Shown piece after piece: positions 33,091 through 44,840 of a stretch of 47,558 nt of DNA. This DNA comes from Gnetum montanum. Taxonomy: Eukaryota > Streptophyta > Gnetopsida > Gnetales > Gnetaceae. A model generated the notes under the pieces. It ran no database searches, was not told where the DNA came from, and was given only the letters and a program-made list of their open reading frames with translations. The translations under genes and the position numbers were made by a program. How positions within the stretch are numbered: the first letter of the stretch is position 1; each line of letters starts with the position of its first letter. Where the stretch lies: contig MNCI01002137.1 of the NCBI GenBank assembly GCA_015680685.1, positions 90,402 through 137,959 of the forward strand, read 5' to 3'.

Positions 33091-36000
33091 TGTTTTAAAA
33101 TTGTTGTACATACTTTTTTGGTTTACCAATGATCAAGAATAAGTATGCCTTTTGACATTTTTCCACTTAAATTTGAGCATTAAACTCTCCAAGTACAACA
33201 TCACTAAGCACATTACTAGGCCTTGAAGGCATCCAATGATCATTCAAACTCATAACTTAGCATATGAGTCCCATTTTGGATTATCTTTAAAAAGTTTGAA
33301 CATAAAAATTTTTCAAAGTGTTGGAGGTGATGTGAATTCCATGTTAGTCATTTACCTTAACCATTAATTCCATGTTAGCTATAGCCCTAGACCAGGTTTT
33401 CTATATCACCTACACCAAATTTTCATTTTGACCTCAAATTTGATCTTAGAAGATCCAAAACGACTCATTTAAGACATCTACAATACCACAGGCTTCAAAT
33501 TTTAGTCATTGGGTAGTTTAACTTGAGGATTCCAAGAACAAACTTTTTCTAAGTATGATGTTGATGTTCACACTAATTTTTGTGTCAACGTCAATGTCAA
33601 TAATGGTAACATAGTCCCTAGCACTCCCACAACTCATCTCACCTACATTTTGATATATATGTTAGCTTCCTAGGCTCGCTAGCTACTAGTTGACACTAGT
33701 TTTGACACTCTAAATGTCTCTTTTAGCAGGTTTAAGGGTAGATTGTGTAGTTATAACATGAAGTTTTTCTATCTTATGTAAGTGATTCTAATGTTGATGT
33801 TAGCATTACCATGATGATATCATCCTCTTTCAAAGTGTGTAGATATGACATTTGGTAGCATTTCTTTAGTCTACAGGCTCATTTGGATCTCAAAAATATT
33901 ATCATGGCTTATTTTGGCTTTGATTTGGGCATCTTGAAAGCATGAGAAGTTAATTTGGAAAAATGTTAAAAATTATTCTAAGTACTTGGTTGTTTCTAAT
34001 GCTAACCCCGACATCAACACCCTTGGTAACTTCAAAATGTGATCCTTGATATTCATCTTCACTAGTTGATATCATTCCTTGATCTCATGGGCTTCTTTAC
34101 ATCATCTTGGTAACATTCAACATTAGTTTAGACATTGAATAAGGTCCTAGAAGGCTTCAAGTTATAGTTCAAAAAAACTAGAAAAATTTCACTAAGTCTT
34201 TTGGGGCCTATAAAACTCAAGTCCAATACTTACCTGATTTGAATTCTAGATGAACTTTGAGTGAACTTCACTTAAATTTGGAGTCAAATTTGGCAACTCT
34301 AAACCTATAAATATGGGTTCAAACCCCCATATTTTATATTACTTTCTTGAGATCTATAACACTTTTCAAGATTTCAAGAGATCAAGAGTATGTGTAGTAG
34401 ATCTTTCAATCTCTTCTGCATGCTCCATGATCACCATAGCTCCTCTAGGATCTAGTACTAATGCTAACGTAGCATCAACATCAATCAAGAAACATTTGCA
34501 TTAGTACTCCAAACTTAGCCAACATTGATCTCTAAAGTTAGAATTTTTTTTACTCCAATGTTAATGATAAGACACTTAGCTAAAATAAGCATGTTTTGGC
34601 TCCAATTTTATTCTAGATAGTTCCTACAATTTCTTCATCCATATACCTAACCTCTAAAGGTTCAATTACACTCTCCAAATGTACACTTTGCTCATAAAGT
34701 GGGTTTTTATTATCACTCCTTAGGAGAAGAACACTCATCTTTTCAGCAATAAAGCATTTTTTAGGTTTGGCAAGGAAACAAAAACCCTTTTGTAATATCA
34801 TAGCTCTTATATTCTAATGTTTATGCTCTTTTATCCATGTTTTACACTATATTTTCTTTTACCTCTCATAGTGCATTCCATACTTAGTTTTACTTTTAGT
34901 GATAAATACTTAGTTAATTTTAGCATTTAATTCAACATTGTTATCATTCTCCTATCATTTCTAGTTTATGTGTGGTAGGTAAAGTCTACATTTAATTGAG
35001 ATTTATGCCCCATTGTGGCATTATCATAAACTTAATGAAGGTTATATTAGATCAAAGATTATATATGGCTGCAAGATAGGATCTTAATAGTTTATTCATA
35101 GAGGTATCCTTGTGAAGTTAGGTTGAATAATTTTGTGGGAATATTTTTGGTGCTAGGAGAACCAATAAGGTTTTTAGCATCTCAAACCTACCACCTAGTA
35201 GCCTATTGTTCCTTTCCGATAGTTTTACTTCTTCATTTACACTTAATCTTATTTTCTTCTAAGTTTGTATGCAAGAGACACTTATGGATGCCAAGTTTGG
35301 CCAAGGTTTTGACTCCTCTCATACCTCCTAGGTTTGTAAACTAATGGAAGCATGAAAGACACTAGCTCTTAGAACATCCATAACTCAACATGATTACAAA
35401 GTTGCCTATGCCAAGCGAGAACTATGTATAGTATTCTCTAAAAATTAGCTAAGAGGGATTGTTGTCTATGAGATAGTCAATGGTTTGGAAGCATGCCTTT
35501 TGAATCCAAGCCATCTTATTAAGTTGAATGAATCTAAACAAGTTGCATTAGTGAAATGCCTGGTCATTGGAGATAAATCTAGGAAATGGTGAGAGTTGAG
35601 GTCCAACAAAGACAAGCCATTAGGAATCACCTCATTGGAAATCCCAACATTAATTTTAGCAATAGGAACTATCAATTATAGGATCAACATAGTGATAAAA
35701 GTGATGACATCAACTTCCACGATGATGATGATGAAGAGCATCCCCATGTTTCCCTACCTACAGATTCATTTTACCAACCACAAATTCCCATTTTGTAACA
35801 TGTAAACCTTATTGGCTCCACTAATTTATTCTCTATCCCCATAGCTCAAAATTTTTCTTCTGCAATGTCTATTTCTTTGAATTCCACTATCATAATTCCA
35901 CCTACAATAATCTTACCTCTTGCCTATAGCTTATTCACAAATATAACTACAATTAATCCTACTTTCTTAGCACTAGTACAAGCTGTCAATCCACCTCTCA

Positions 36001-36329
36001 ACCCATTTCAAGCCTTATCCCATACAACTATAGTACAATAGTCACAAATCTCCTTATCTTTCGCATCATGTACACCTCACATTTCACCATTCAATGTTAT
36101 GTCAATAGCATCCATGATTACCTAGGCATCTATTTAGCCAATCTTACCTTCTTTCAATCCAATCCTAAGCAATCCAACTCATAATATCCCTAGAGTCCCT
36201 CCTAAAATGATGTTATTATTACAAGAATTTTCTTCCAGGTCATAGTAAAATGAGGATCAAACCTAATAAGCAACTACATTACATGGGGATAGTCCTACAA
36301 TTTCCATTATCAATATTCTTGTTAATCCT
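33091..36329 (+). other. Interior of the direct-repeat element
   Basis: There is no convincing gene. The best coding-like trace is on the plus strand at about 35380-36240, in pieces: YEIVNGLEACLLNPSHLIKL (35466-35525), an acidic stretch DINFHDDDDEEHPHV near 35710, then a Pro/Ser/Thr-rich run to about 36190. A gag-like protein could give this order, but no zinc knuckle or capsid motif is visible. The part 33100-35100 holds only scattered stops in all frames. Confidence 0.3.
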
Positions 36330-37490
36330 TGTCACATTGCATTTCCAAATGATGTCACTATATAACAAACATGGTATCTCTACATAACAAATGATGTAAT
36401 TATTATAATAAGACCTAAAAGGGCAAGTTGTGATTAAAACCCAAAAGGATATATTGTAATAATGGATGTGCCTCTCGAGATAATCTTTTGGGATTTAACC
36501 TACGATATTTATACTTGGACATTAGAGGTTATATCTGCATGGAGTTGCAAAGATAACAATGGCGAGTAATGAGTATCAAGTGAAGCAATACAAGAAAGTG
36601 ACTAGTCATTCCTTCTAGCTAGTTACAAGCCTAACCATGATGGCATTATTGAATTGCCTCTAAGGGATAGATGTCAAAGAAAGAAAACCCCAAGGAATCC
36701 TCAATGCATGACCTAGATACATTATTCCATATTAATAAAGCATTCTTTTCTTTTCTTTCTACATTTTCCCTATTATTTTCTTTATGAATAATATCGTATG
36801 TTATGAATATTTGACGTTTCCCATGACATTCAAAAATAGGATGTCAATTTCATATCAAAGTAAACCATGACCTAAGGGCTAGCTAGAACCAATGATAAAC
36901 TATAATCTGATGATGAACCATGCAGTCACAACCCAAGGAGAACCATGGGCCACCACCAAATGCATATCATGTGTAAGATGAATCTACCAACCAACAAGAT
37001 TCCTTCATAGTGACTTTCATGAATATCAATTACTAGGAGATTTAATTGCATACCAAGAAGGTACATCAACTATAAGGAACTCTAGTAAGATAATGACACA
37101 TTTGTCTAGGTTATTCTTGAAACTTAATTAATTAATTAACATTATTATTAAGTTCTTCTCATAACACTAGTAGCCATGGCCTAAGCTTTCTAGGACTTCT
37201 TCTCTTTTTGGAACTTATTACCCACCCTTACATAGAACCTATACATCATTACATTTAAGGGTTTTAAGCTAGCCTAAGATTCCCTTCATTTCTACTTAAT
37301 TGCTATAGGCATGATGTTGTAGGATAGGTTTTCACTAAGATTGATGTCATAATTATAAATGATATATGTGCTAAATTTTTATCTCAAAGCTGGGTATGAA
37401 TGGTTATCGAGTTCAAGTCACCTAGAAATCCTCATGTCATCCATACATCACCATATTAAGGTTCAATTTAGTCAAATAATTTATTTTATT
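36330..37490. repeat. Right long terminal repeat
   Basis: It starts TGTCACATTGCATTTCC at 36330 and follows the left repeat in order to about 37490, where the match fades near TTATTTTATTCATTTACAATC. No purine-rich tract precedes it. Confidence 0.6.
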
Positions 37491-37560
37491 CATTTACAAT
37501 CTTGAAAATCCAACTTAGTTTTTAAACTCTAAAATTATAACCAACACATGATACATGTCA

Positions 37561-37676
37561 AGATGATTCCAACGGTATCAATTTTTTCATGATCAAACTT
37601 AAGGTTTAGGAGATATCGAGATGATTCCACTGGTACCAGCTTCATCCCAATTGAACTTACGATTTGGGAGATATGG
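37561..37676 (+). repeat. 58-bp tandem duplication
   Basis: Two units, 37561-37618 and 37619-37676, each start AGATGATTCCA and end GG-GAGATAT plus two bases. They differ at about a quarter of positions. They lie between the right repeat of the previous element and LTR B. Confidence 0.8.
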
Positions 37677-37703
37677 TTATCATAAGTTTCTCATTATGCA
37701 TGC

Positions 37704-38649
37704 AGATGAGCGGTGAAGGGTACCCCTATGTCCAACCATACGAATCACAAAGTGCTCATGCATAATTCGATCGAATTCCATGGACTCTCTAGTTTCTAAT
37801 GCACTAGTCTCCTAGGAAGTGAATCTTGCCCTATAGGTCATTCGTTGTCTTCCTTATTACACTTGTGAAGCATAATGGAATGGTTATGTGCAATCAAGGC
37901 ATATGATTTTTATCATTTTTTGTTTTATGATTTTGGTGCTTAAAGAGAAAGATGAAGTAACTGAATGACTAATTTAATTTGACTATTTAACTAATCTCTA
38001 ACTAGTCCTAACATAAGCATTCGGTCCCACTTTCCATACACATCCTAAACCCACATATCCACTATTGGGTTACCATGTGCTATGCTACTGGGCACACCAA
38101 GCAATAACACTACTAGGATTACCAAGCAAATACATGTTTATGCTTGAAGCGATCGTACTTATGTACTTAATCCATTTAGCTTAATTGATTAAAGCCTAAT
38201 TTAGCTTAATTAATTGAAAATTTGTTAAAAATAATGAATGCATAAATAAAACATTTAAGCTATCCAGAATGCTACAAGGTTTATCAAGAAGCTCATCTTT
38301 ATTGTTGTACACACTGGTTTGGTTTAGGTACAATAGTGCTCGAATAAAGATCCGTACACAATGACTCTTGCTACGGGCACTCGGGAGAAATATTCTAACT
38401 TTCAAATGTAAAAACTACAAGAGTTTGACTACTACTATGAATTGAATATCCATAAACATAGCTGGGAGCTCGTATTTATAGTTTTTTCTCTACAGTTTCA
38501 TCAACATGGCCCCATCAACGTAGTAGATGTTACATTAACATAGCCCCATCAATGGGGCAACACCACTTAAATGGGGCCACATCAATGGAGGTCCATCGAT
38601 GAGGTTGCATCAACAAGGGCCCATTGATTTGACACATTGACGCTCATCA
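37704..38649 (-). repeat. 3' LTR of Gypsy copy B
   Basis: It starts AGATGAGCGGTGAAGG (for TGATGAGCGG) and ends GACGCTCATCA, so the ends are inverted repeats. The minus-strand order from 38649 down is U3 with an array of GATGGGGC-type units, TATA box (TATTTATA at 38473-38480), AATAAA (TTTATT near 38297), then a long U5. Read in reverse, its first 150 bases match the last 150 of the LTR of F, showing that F belongs to the same family in the opposite orientation. Confidence 0.9.
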
Positions 38650-38661
38650 TACCCCCACAAC
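38650..38661 (-). other. Polypurine tract of copy B
   Basis: The minus strand reads GTTGTGGGGGTA and runs straight into TGATGAGCG of the LTR. Equivalent sites follow LTR A (TATCCCTACAAC), LTR C (TACCCCCCTGAC) and LTR E (AACCCACACAAC) in plus coordinates. This fixes the minus orientation of these copies and their LTRs as 3' LTRs. Confidence 0.8.
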
Positions 38662-38859
38662 TAAATGAAAACTCATCCTTGAGTTCTTTTACAAAATTAG
38701 GAAGGTATGGGATTATTGACTGACTCTTAACAAAACAAATTGAATTGACTTCACAAAATTGAGTGCCTGAGTGTACAAATCAACACATTACAAAATTGTC
38801 ATGACAAAAAATTGAACACCATGACATGATACATAAAAAGAATTGGATAGCACTTCCTT

Positions 38860-41739
38860 TGATGGCATGAAGGCAGTGGAGAAGATCAAATAGTCCTAGC
38901 TGGTGGTCGCTCCTAATGTTCTAAGGAACCTTCACCAACTTTAACTCCATGTGGTAGCTAAGATGACTGTGGCTATCCTGCTATGGCTATAACCTCTGGT
39001 GGAAGGTGAAAGGCATCAAGCAATGTCTCCATATTCTCCTTCTTACTCTGGGGATCATTCACAATCCACATAGCATCACTAATGTGGGTTGGAATCGGGA
39101 CATCCCACAAATAAAGCATTATCAAGAACATTGCCTTTATGTTGACAAACTAGGTAGAAAATTATTTGCATCTGATGTCAAATGCCTTAACTGCATTTTG
39201 TAGCTCCTTATAGTCATTCATCCTTCTAGCCAAGTTCTCAGTAGTTGATCATTGATTTGTGAATCGTTCCTTGAGAACTTCAAGTTAAGCATTGGCCACT
39301 ATAAGCTTGTCCTTGGTGTCCTTGTCATGCTTGAACTTGGCCTCATACAATAAGTGCGAGCTAGCTACATACTTCTCTAATTCAGACTATGGCTATTTGG
39401 TAGTTAACATGGCCAGATTTTCATAATGAAGATTGGCAAGCTCCATATACTCCATCATCTCCTCAATCTGCAACTCCTTCATGCAGATTTCTACTTTATT
39501 GTAGGCATCTATCCCATCGATAATGGGTTGCCAAAACTCTTTTCCTTGTGAGAGTTACTAAAGAATCTTATTTACTTTTGCCTTCGCCAACTAGATGTGC
39601 TTCTCATTTACTTCTTTTTTTAGATTGACCTACTCTTCATAATGATCCTTGACTCTCTCAAATTTGAGAGCCTCTAATTTTCAAGCAACTACCTCAATAG
39701 TAGTTTTCTAGTAAAGGGCATAGAGTTCCTCCATGGAGAGATTCTTGTTCTCTACTACCAATCTCCTTAGTTTTGTGTTTGCTCTAGCCAGTTTCTCCTA
39801 CTATTGATGGATGAAATTAGTCAATTTTTACTTGTGTGCATCAACATTTCACAAGTGATGGTTCTCTACAGTTAGTTGGACGTTATCCTAGCAGGTCTAA
39901 TCCAAGGCCTTCTATATCTTGTGTTGTGTGACCTTTGCCAAGGATTCATAAAACACCACTGTCTCCATTGCACCCTCAACGCTCTTGAGTTTAGTATGAA
40001 GCTATTCCATAGCTTCATCTCTTATCGATGCTAGGTTGAGAAATGCAGGACCAACAATCTAGGCTCTTAGTTCGGCAAATTCCATAGCCAAGCACTCATT
40101 TCGCTTCTTGGTTGTTTTAAGTTACCCCTCCAATATGATGTTTTTATCCCTTGCCTCCAACAACTCTGACTAGGTTGGAATAATGTTGTCTGGAATATCA
40201 AAGACATCTAGAAGTGGTTGCTTGGTTTCTACTAGTTGTTCCAGCAGTTCTTCATGTTGCACTACATTTATTCTGCTCCTTGTGGGCCCTAAAAAAGTTT
40301 GCACATCTTTGAGTGCAATGATATCTAGTGCAAATGCCTCAGATGCATTGAGAGTCTCAACAATATGATCAATGATTACTTCTACTATTGTCTCCTATCT
40401 TTAGTGCTACATCACCAATACAGTTGCTTCTTTGTCCTCCTCCAAGTGCACTGAGAAGGTCACAACATTTACAGAGATTTCTAGAAGTGACTGTTATTCT
40501 GCGAGAGATACTATGAACTCCTTAACACTTAGATTCAACCTCAAGGACAACTATGTTCTTTGGGCTGAGAAAATAGGTCCACCCTCATTCATCAAACTAA
40601 TTATTCAAGCCACCTCGTTGAGTTGACTCATTACTGGTTTGTAGATGGATGGGTCCCCACCACTCATGCCTACTTTTTGCTCTTGTTCACTCAAGATCCA
40701 TTCTCTATATTCTCGTAACCATTGGATTGTTGCAGCAATGTCTAGCACCATTATTTGAGTGGCAAGTGGAGGTGGTGGTCACTACTCCTCTTCTTGAATT
40801 GTGGTTGTAGGCATCTTGTCCTTCATCATTTCCATGCAGTTGGTGAACAGAATAGTTCTTACAGTATCATTGATGTAACGAACTATTCCTCCCTTTCAAC
40901 AAAGTTTCCTAATGAGGCATGGAAATAGGAGTACCTTCCTTCTACGTTCATTTTCTTTAAGTCACTTCTCTATCTCTAAATAGATCAGCTGTAGAAGGTT
41001 GACCAGGAATCTCCCACTCAAAGTAATCCATGCTTAGGTAGAGAAGATAGTGATTTTTCTTAGCCTCACCATGGGATTAAGGTGGAAGGTCATAATCTTG
41101 TAATGGATCTTGTCTACTGGTGTGAGTGCACCAAACTTCTTGCGATCAACACCATAGCACTATTGCACCCATTCTTTCTTTATGCTCAGATCCCCCTCTA
41201 TCAGAATTTCCATAAGATTTGCCCCTATTTTAGGCAACCCAAGCACTATAGTAATGGCTTGCACCAAGTAAGACACTGAGATCTCCTTGATTTTCACCAT
41301 TACTCTAGGCTGCCTATTATTCTAGAATAGGAATGTCTCTCCCATGTACCACTCCCTGGTGGAAGTGATGATTGGCCACATGGGAGAGGTCTTTAGCTAG
41401 TCCTATACTTCTCTTAGTTTAAAAGGCCAAAATTTAACTCCTGGACCACTAATTTTTGGACCTTCCTTGATTTAATCTGATTTAGGCAAGCCTCTATTAA
41501 TGTCACCTCAAGATTTTTTGGTTGCACTAGTGTATCATCCCAAAGGGAGTGTTCTGTTGTTGCTGCTTCTAATTTTTGAATCTATTTGATAGATTCCACT
41601 TCTACCTCTTCCCTGAGAGGACCTATAGCATGGGTTGTGGTTCTTCTTGGGGCTATTTTTGGCCTCTTCATGTTCTAGGTTGTTTCTCTATTTATTGGGA
41701 TGGTCCTGCTTCCTGAGTGTGCTTTCCTTTTGGTGCCAT
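38860..41739 (-). pseudogene. 3' ORF of Gypsy copy B, starting MAPKGKHT
   Basis: The best copy for reading the long 3' ORF, about 960 codons with stops. It starts MAPKGKHTQEAGPSQ at 41739. Near 41390-41250 it reads MWPIITSTREWYMGETFLF, a stop, then MVKIKEISVSYLVQAI and TIVLGLPKIG; near 41110-41020 it reads DKIHYKIMTFHLNPMVRLRK, then LLFPCLIRKLC. This part recalls plant transposon proteins of the PF20167 type (inference). Near 40320 lies DVQTFLGPTRSRIN and QHEELLEQLVETKQPL, followed by a long Glu/Lys/Leu-rich, coiled-coil-like stretch. It ends after MWIVNDPQSKKENMETLLD and AFHLPPEV. It lies behind integrase, where Athila elements carry an env-like ORF, but I see no signal peptide or membrane anchor. 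Confidence 0.75.
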
Positions 41740-43820
41740 CTGTGGTCATAACACATCCATGCATTAGTAGATGTAATTTGTAACTTTAAAAGTTTTGAAT
41801 ACCTTTCCCATTAGTTAGTTATTTACGCTTGGCTAAGGTTGGACCATGGTAGATTGATTATTTTATTATTATTTTATTAATTATTTATTATAATTATCAC
41901 TAAATATTGTTGAAAAGGTTTAACTCTTGTAATTTAGTATTTAATAGTTGATTTTTCAATTAAACCTTTGTGGGAGTTAGAAAAAATTGCGAAAAATTTT
42001 CTATCAAAAATGATACATTTGTGGCCCCCATGATGAAGAGCTTACCTCCAGGAGTTGTAAGGTTGAAGAATGGAGTGATTTGGATAAATGGATTGTGAGT
42101 TATGGGCTCTAAAAGGTTCTAAGATCTAAAAAATTGAAAACCTCCTTTGGCATTTATGAGAAAATGTAAAATTTTCCAAGTGGGATCATGCCTATTTATA
42201 CTATTTTTCCCTTACATCAATGGGGCCTCATATATGGAGCCTCGTATATGGGTCCACTCCATTGACAAGGCCCCACATATAGGGCCCATTGGAAAAAATT
42301 TTGAAATTTGAATATCTTAAGAAAGATAAGGAATTTTTCAATTAAATTGGGGTTCATGGAATTCCAGAAAATCCAAGAATATGATAAATCATTGAAGAGG
42401 GTCTTTTGAAAGCTCAAAAATTGAAAATTTTGATGGAGAATGTATTTAATAAATAAAATATGTAAAGGAGCACATGGGCTGATGTGGAATATGGGTGTAC
42501 GAAAGATTCTTGTTGCAATAATGCCTAAGAATGAGGTGCTTAATGAACCCAACCAAGGGATATGCAAGTGGATCCTCCCCATAGCAAACACATGTCCTTT
42601 TGCCCTTGCATAACCTCAACCTAAGGGGTCAATGGGCCCCATAGGTGACTAATGATTAATAGAAGTTAAGAACCAAAACTTGAAAGATTCTACCTAAGAA
42701 TTCAAGTACATCAAACCAAGACATGAAACCAAGAACATGGACACCGATAGTGAGGTGAGTTACAGTCAGCAAAGATGGATGATGGAGAAGGTGGAATGGA
42801 ATTCCAAATTGAGGTCATGATAAGTCCCTTATGGAGTTTATGTTTAAAATAACTTGAGAAGATCCATCCTTAGTCCAGACCAAAATCAACCTCTTTCAGT
42901 GACTTCACATCACCACTCTAACATTGATCCACCCCCTTAAGACACAAGAGTACTCCCACAAAACAACCACAATTTCATAAAGAGAAGTAAGAAGTGAGAG
43001 AAGGCCTTAGTTAGAGAGGACCTTCAGGCATGAATAACATGTCTTTTTAGTCCCATAACCAATGCTTGTAGCCCATTTATGCCTCTAAGGAAACCACACC
43101 ATGCTTTGAGTTTCCATCTTGTTTGTTTTTTTTTTTGGATGTGAACCACACCATGCAAATATGTTATTTTACTTTCTAGATTTGGTGATATAGAATGGTG
43201 ATTAGCTCATGAAAACACCCAAGCACTCAAGTAAGTAGAAGGGTACAAAGAGTATTAAGTCCCCTTGAAGTCACATCCTATTCAAACCTTTGAATCCTTA
43301 CCAATTCTAGAAACTACCAAGGTCACAAATTTATTAAAGGTTTATTTAATGAAAGGAACCTTACACTTCCAAATTAAAGAAAACCATAGAGTTTGTGGAT
43401 GGGTGAATGTCATGGACTCACTTCCTATTTCATGAAAAAGAAACCATGACTAAGTCATCGGTACAAAAATTCAAAAATAAAAACTAGACATTAGCAAACA
43501 AAACATAAAGCACAAACCACCATTAGTAATAGCTACAGAACCACTATGTCCTATTGGCAATAAAGCACTTTTATTAGCAAAAAATTGAAAATCACACTCA
43601 AACAAAGCAAAGTAAAATATATGAGAAAGTGTAAAATATCCAATAAAAATTCAAACATACTAATGATGGTGTAAAACAAAAAATAGTGTAAAAATAGAAA
43701 AAATTATGAAAATCAAAAAGTTCTAAAATAAATAAATTGCAAAATCAAAGATGTGGAAAACAAAAAATAGAAAACTAAGGAGCCATACGGATGATTAGCA
43801 CGAATGGCGATTGAGTTGGA
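41740..43820 (-). other. Integrase-to-ORF spacer of copy B
   Basis: Colinear with 27375-29500: GTGGCCCCCATGA, GGATCCTCC-CATAG, CCTCAACCTAAGG, AAGTCCCCTTGAAGTCACATC and CACAAACCACCATTAGTA occur in order. The palindrome of copy A is degraded here (around 42226-42262). Directly before the 3' ORF the minus strand reads TTATGACCACAG then ATG, a possible splice acceptor. Open frames on the minus strand here are AT-rich and not conserved between copies, so I do not call them. Confidence 0.7.
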
Positions 43821-44157
43821 AGAAGGAGATCTAAAAAATTGAATGTGGTTGTGCATCCGTTGAGGTATTTGTTGCACTAGCTCACTTGGGCTCATGGAAA
43901 AGCTTTAAATGTTAGATGTTGACCAAAAAAATTTTATTTGGGCTCTCAAGTTTGTATATGATCATAGTCCCATAAGGAAAGGTTTCATCAATTATATAAG
44001 GTCCTTTCCATAATGTTTGGAGTTTGATTTTCCAAGGTACATGTGTGGGATTCCAATAAAGAACTTTATCTCCCAATTGAAATTTTACTTTCCATATTCT
44101 CAAGTCATGTTGTTGTTTGTTGAATGCCTTATGCACTTCATTCAAAGATAGAGTTAC
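43821..44157 (-). pseudogene. pol: Ty3/Gypsy integrase, C-terminal part (copy B), cut by F
   Basis: C-terminal end of integrase. The minus strand reads AFNKQQHDLRIWKVKFQLGD, then KVLYWNPTHVPWKIKLQTLW, then KGPYIIDETFPYGTM. It has better-preserved motifs than copy A, with G-D-K-V-L and W-K-G-P-Y intact. The open frame continues into the LTR of F beyond 44157, but those residues are not integrase. The F insertion removed the link to the rest of pol, which would lie beyond the window. Confidence 0.85.
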
Positions 44158-44182
44158 TGATGAGACGCGGTTTGCGTCGGCC

Positions 44183-44285
44183 GCGATATCGCGTACGCGA
44201 TATCGCATCCCCCGCGATATCGTGTATGCGATATCGCGTACGCGATATCGTGTCCTTCCCTACGATATCGCGTACGCGATATCGC
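44183..44285 (+). promoter_or_regulatory. GATATC palindrome array in U3 of F
   Basis: GATATC occurs seven times at 44185, 44199, 44216, 44230, 44244, 44264 and 44278, mostly 14 bp apart, embedded in GCGATATCGCGTAC units. 44183-44206 is a perfect 24-bp palindrome, and 44263-44284 is a perfect 22-bp one. The array ends 17 bp before the TATA box. CpG-rich palindromes in AT-rich DNA could bind a dimeric factor or form cruciforms; that is inference. Confidence 0.8.
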
Positions 44286-44301
44286 AGTCCACATCCATGT
44301 C

Positions 44302-44309
44302 TATAAATA
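44302..44309 (+). promoter_or_regulatory. TATA box of LTR F
   Basis: TATAAATA, directly behind the palindrome array. The same TATAAATA box is found at the matching place on the minus strand of LTRs A, B and E, so it is conserved in the family. The transcript would start about 30 bp on. Confidence 0.8.
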
Positions 44310-44478
44310 AGAGGCGGCTCTCCCTTGTTTGGGGGATCCCAGTTTTAGTGTAGCGAAACTCTAGCAGTTTGATCCCTCCAGAGTTAGAATTTTTCCCGTG
44401 TCTGCCCGCAGTGAGGTGAATGTAATTGTACAGTGTCTGTATTCGAGTGTGCAGTACTTGGACATGCACATGATTGGC

Positions 44479-44484
44479 AATAAA
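44479..44484 (+). terminator. Polyadenylation signal in LTR F
   Basis: AATAAA in CAATAAAGATCGAG. LTR B has CAATAAAGATGAGC at the same place on its strand. The distance from the TATA box, about 175 bp, gives an R region of about 150-170 bp. Confidence 0.65.
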
Positions 44485-44711
44485 GATCGAGATTACTTCA
44501 TCATTGTAGCATTCACTTAGTTTATTTTATTGTTATTTATTTAATGTTATTTATTGCTTTCATAGCGCGGTGTGAGTACAACTTAGCTACGAGCATCTAC
44601 GGGTGTGTACGGCTAGTTAAGGAATCGATTGCTCATCGCGATTATTTTCTCACCCTTAAACTTCTAGAAGCGGAATGAGTACGACTTGATTACAAGCATT
44701 TAAGTGTGACT

Positions 44712-44840
44712 GCTTGGTAGCCCAGTGGTGTAGCTAGGGGGATCTACGCTTGGTAACCCAGTGGCGTATTTTGGGTCTACGCTTGGTAATCCCAGTGGCG
44801 TACCTAGGCCTATGCTTGGTAGTCCCAGTGGCAGTCATGC
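44712..44840 (+). repeat. 33-36 bp tandem repeat in U5 of F, four units
   Basis: GCTTGGTA-(T)CCCAGTGGCGTA-CTAGG-CTAC units start at 44712, 44748, 44781 and 44814; the last is partial. They are well preserved, consistent with a recent array. I see no counterpart in the older LTRs of the family. Confidence 0.85.

Larger units (their letters stand above)
31868..37490. mobile_element. Element with long direct terminal repeats, no pol seen
   Basis: Two diverged direct repeats, each about 1.2 kb and starting TGTCACAT, enclose 3.2 kb without recognisable RT, integrase or protease. The left repeat begins directly after the protease of copy A (flank GCTAT). I could not fix the right-hand ends, PBS, polypurine tract or strand. 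A large non-autonomous LTR element (LARD-like) is the simplest reading; an ancient segmental duplication is the alternative. Confidence 0.55.

Noticed and set aside
38860-41739. Reassigned stop codons (TAG read as Gln) in the 3' ORF
   Set aside because: TAA and TGA stops and frameshifts also occur, and gag and pol of the same family are decayed in the same way, so plain pseudogene decay explains it.
42217-42591. 124-codon open frame on the minus strand
   Set aside because: It lies in the spacer of copy B; the matching place in copy A has no conserved frame, and the translation is hydrophobic AT-rich noise.
44117-44353. Open frames across the palindrome array
   Set aside because: They arise from repeats of GCGATATCGC, which lack stops in several frames; the Arg/Tyr-rich products are an artefact of the array.
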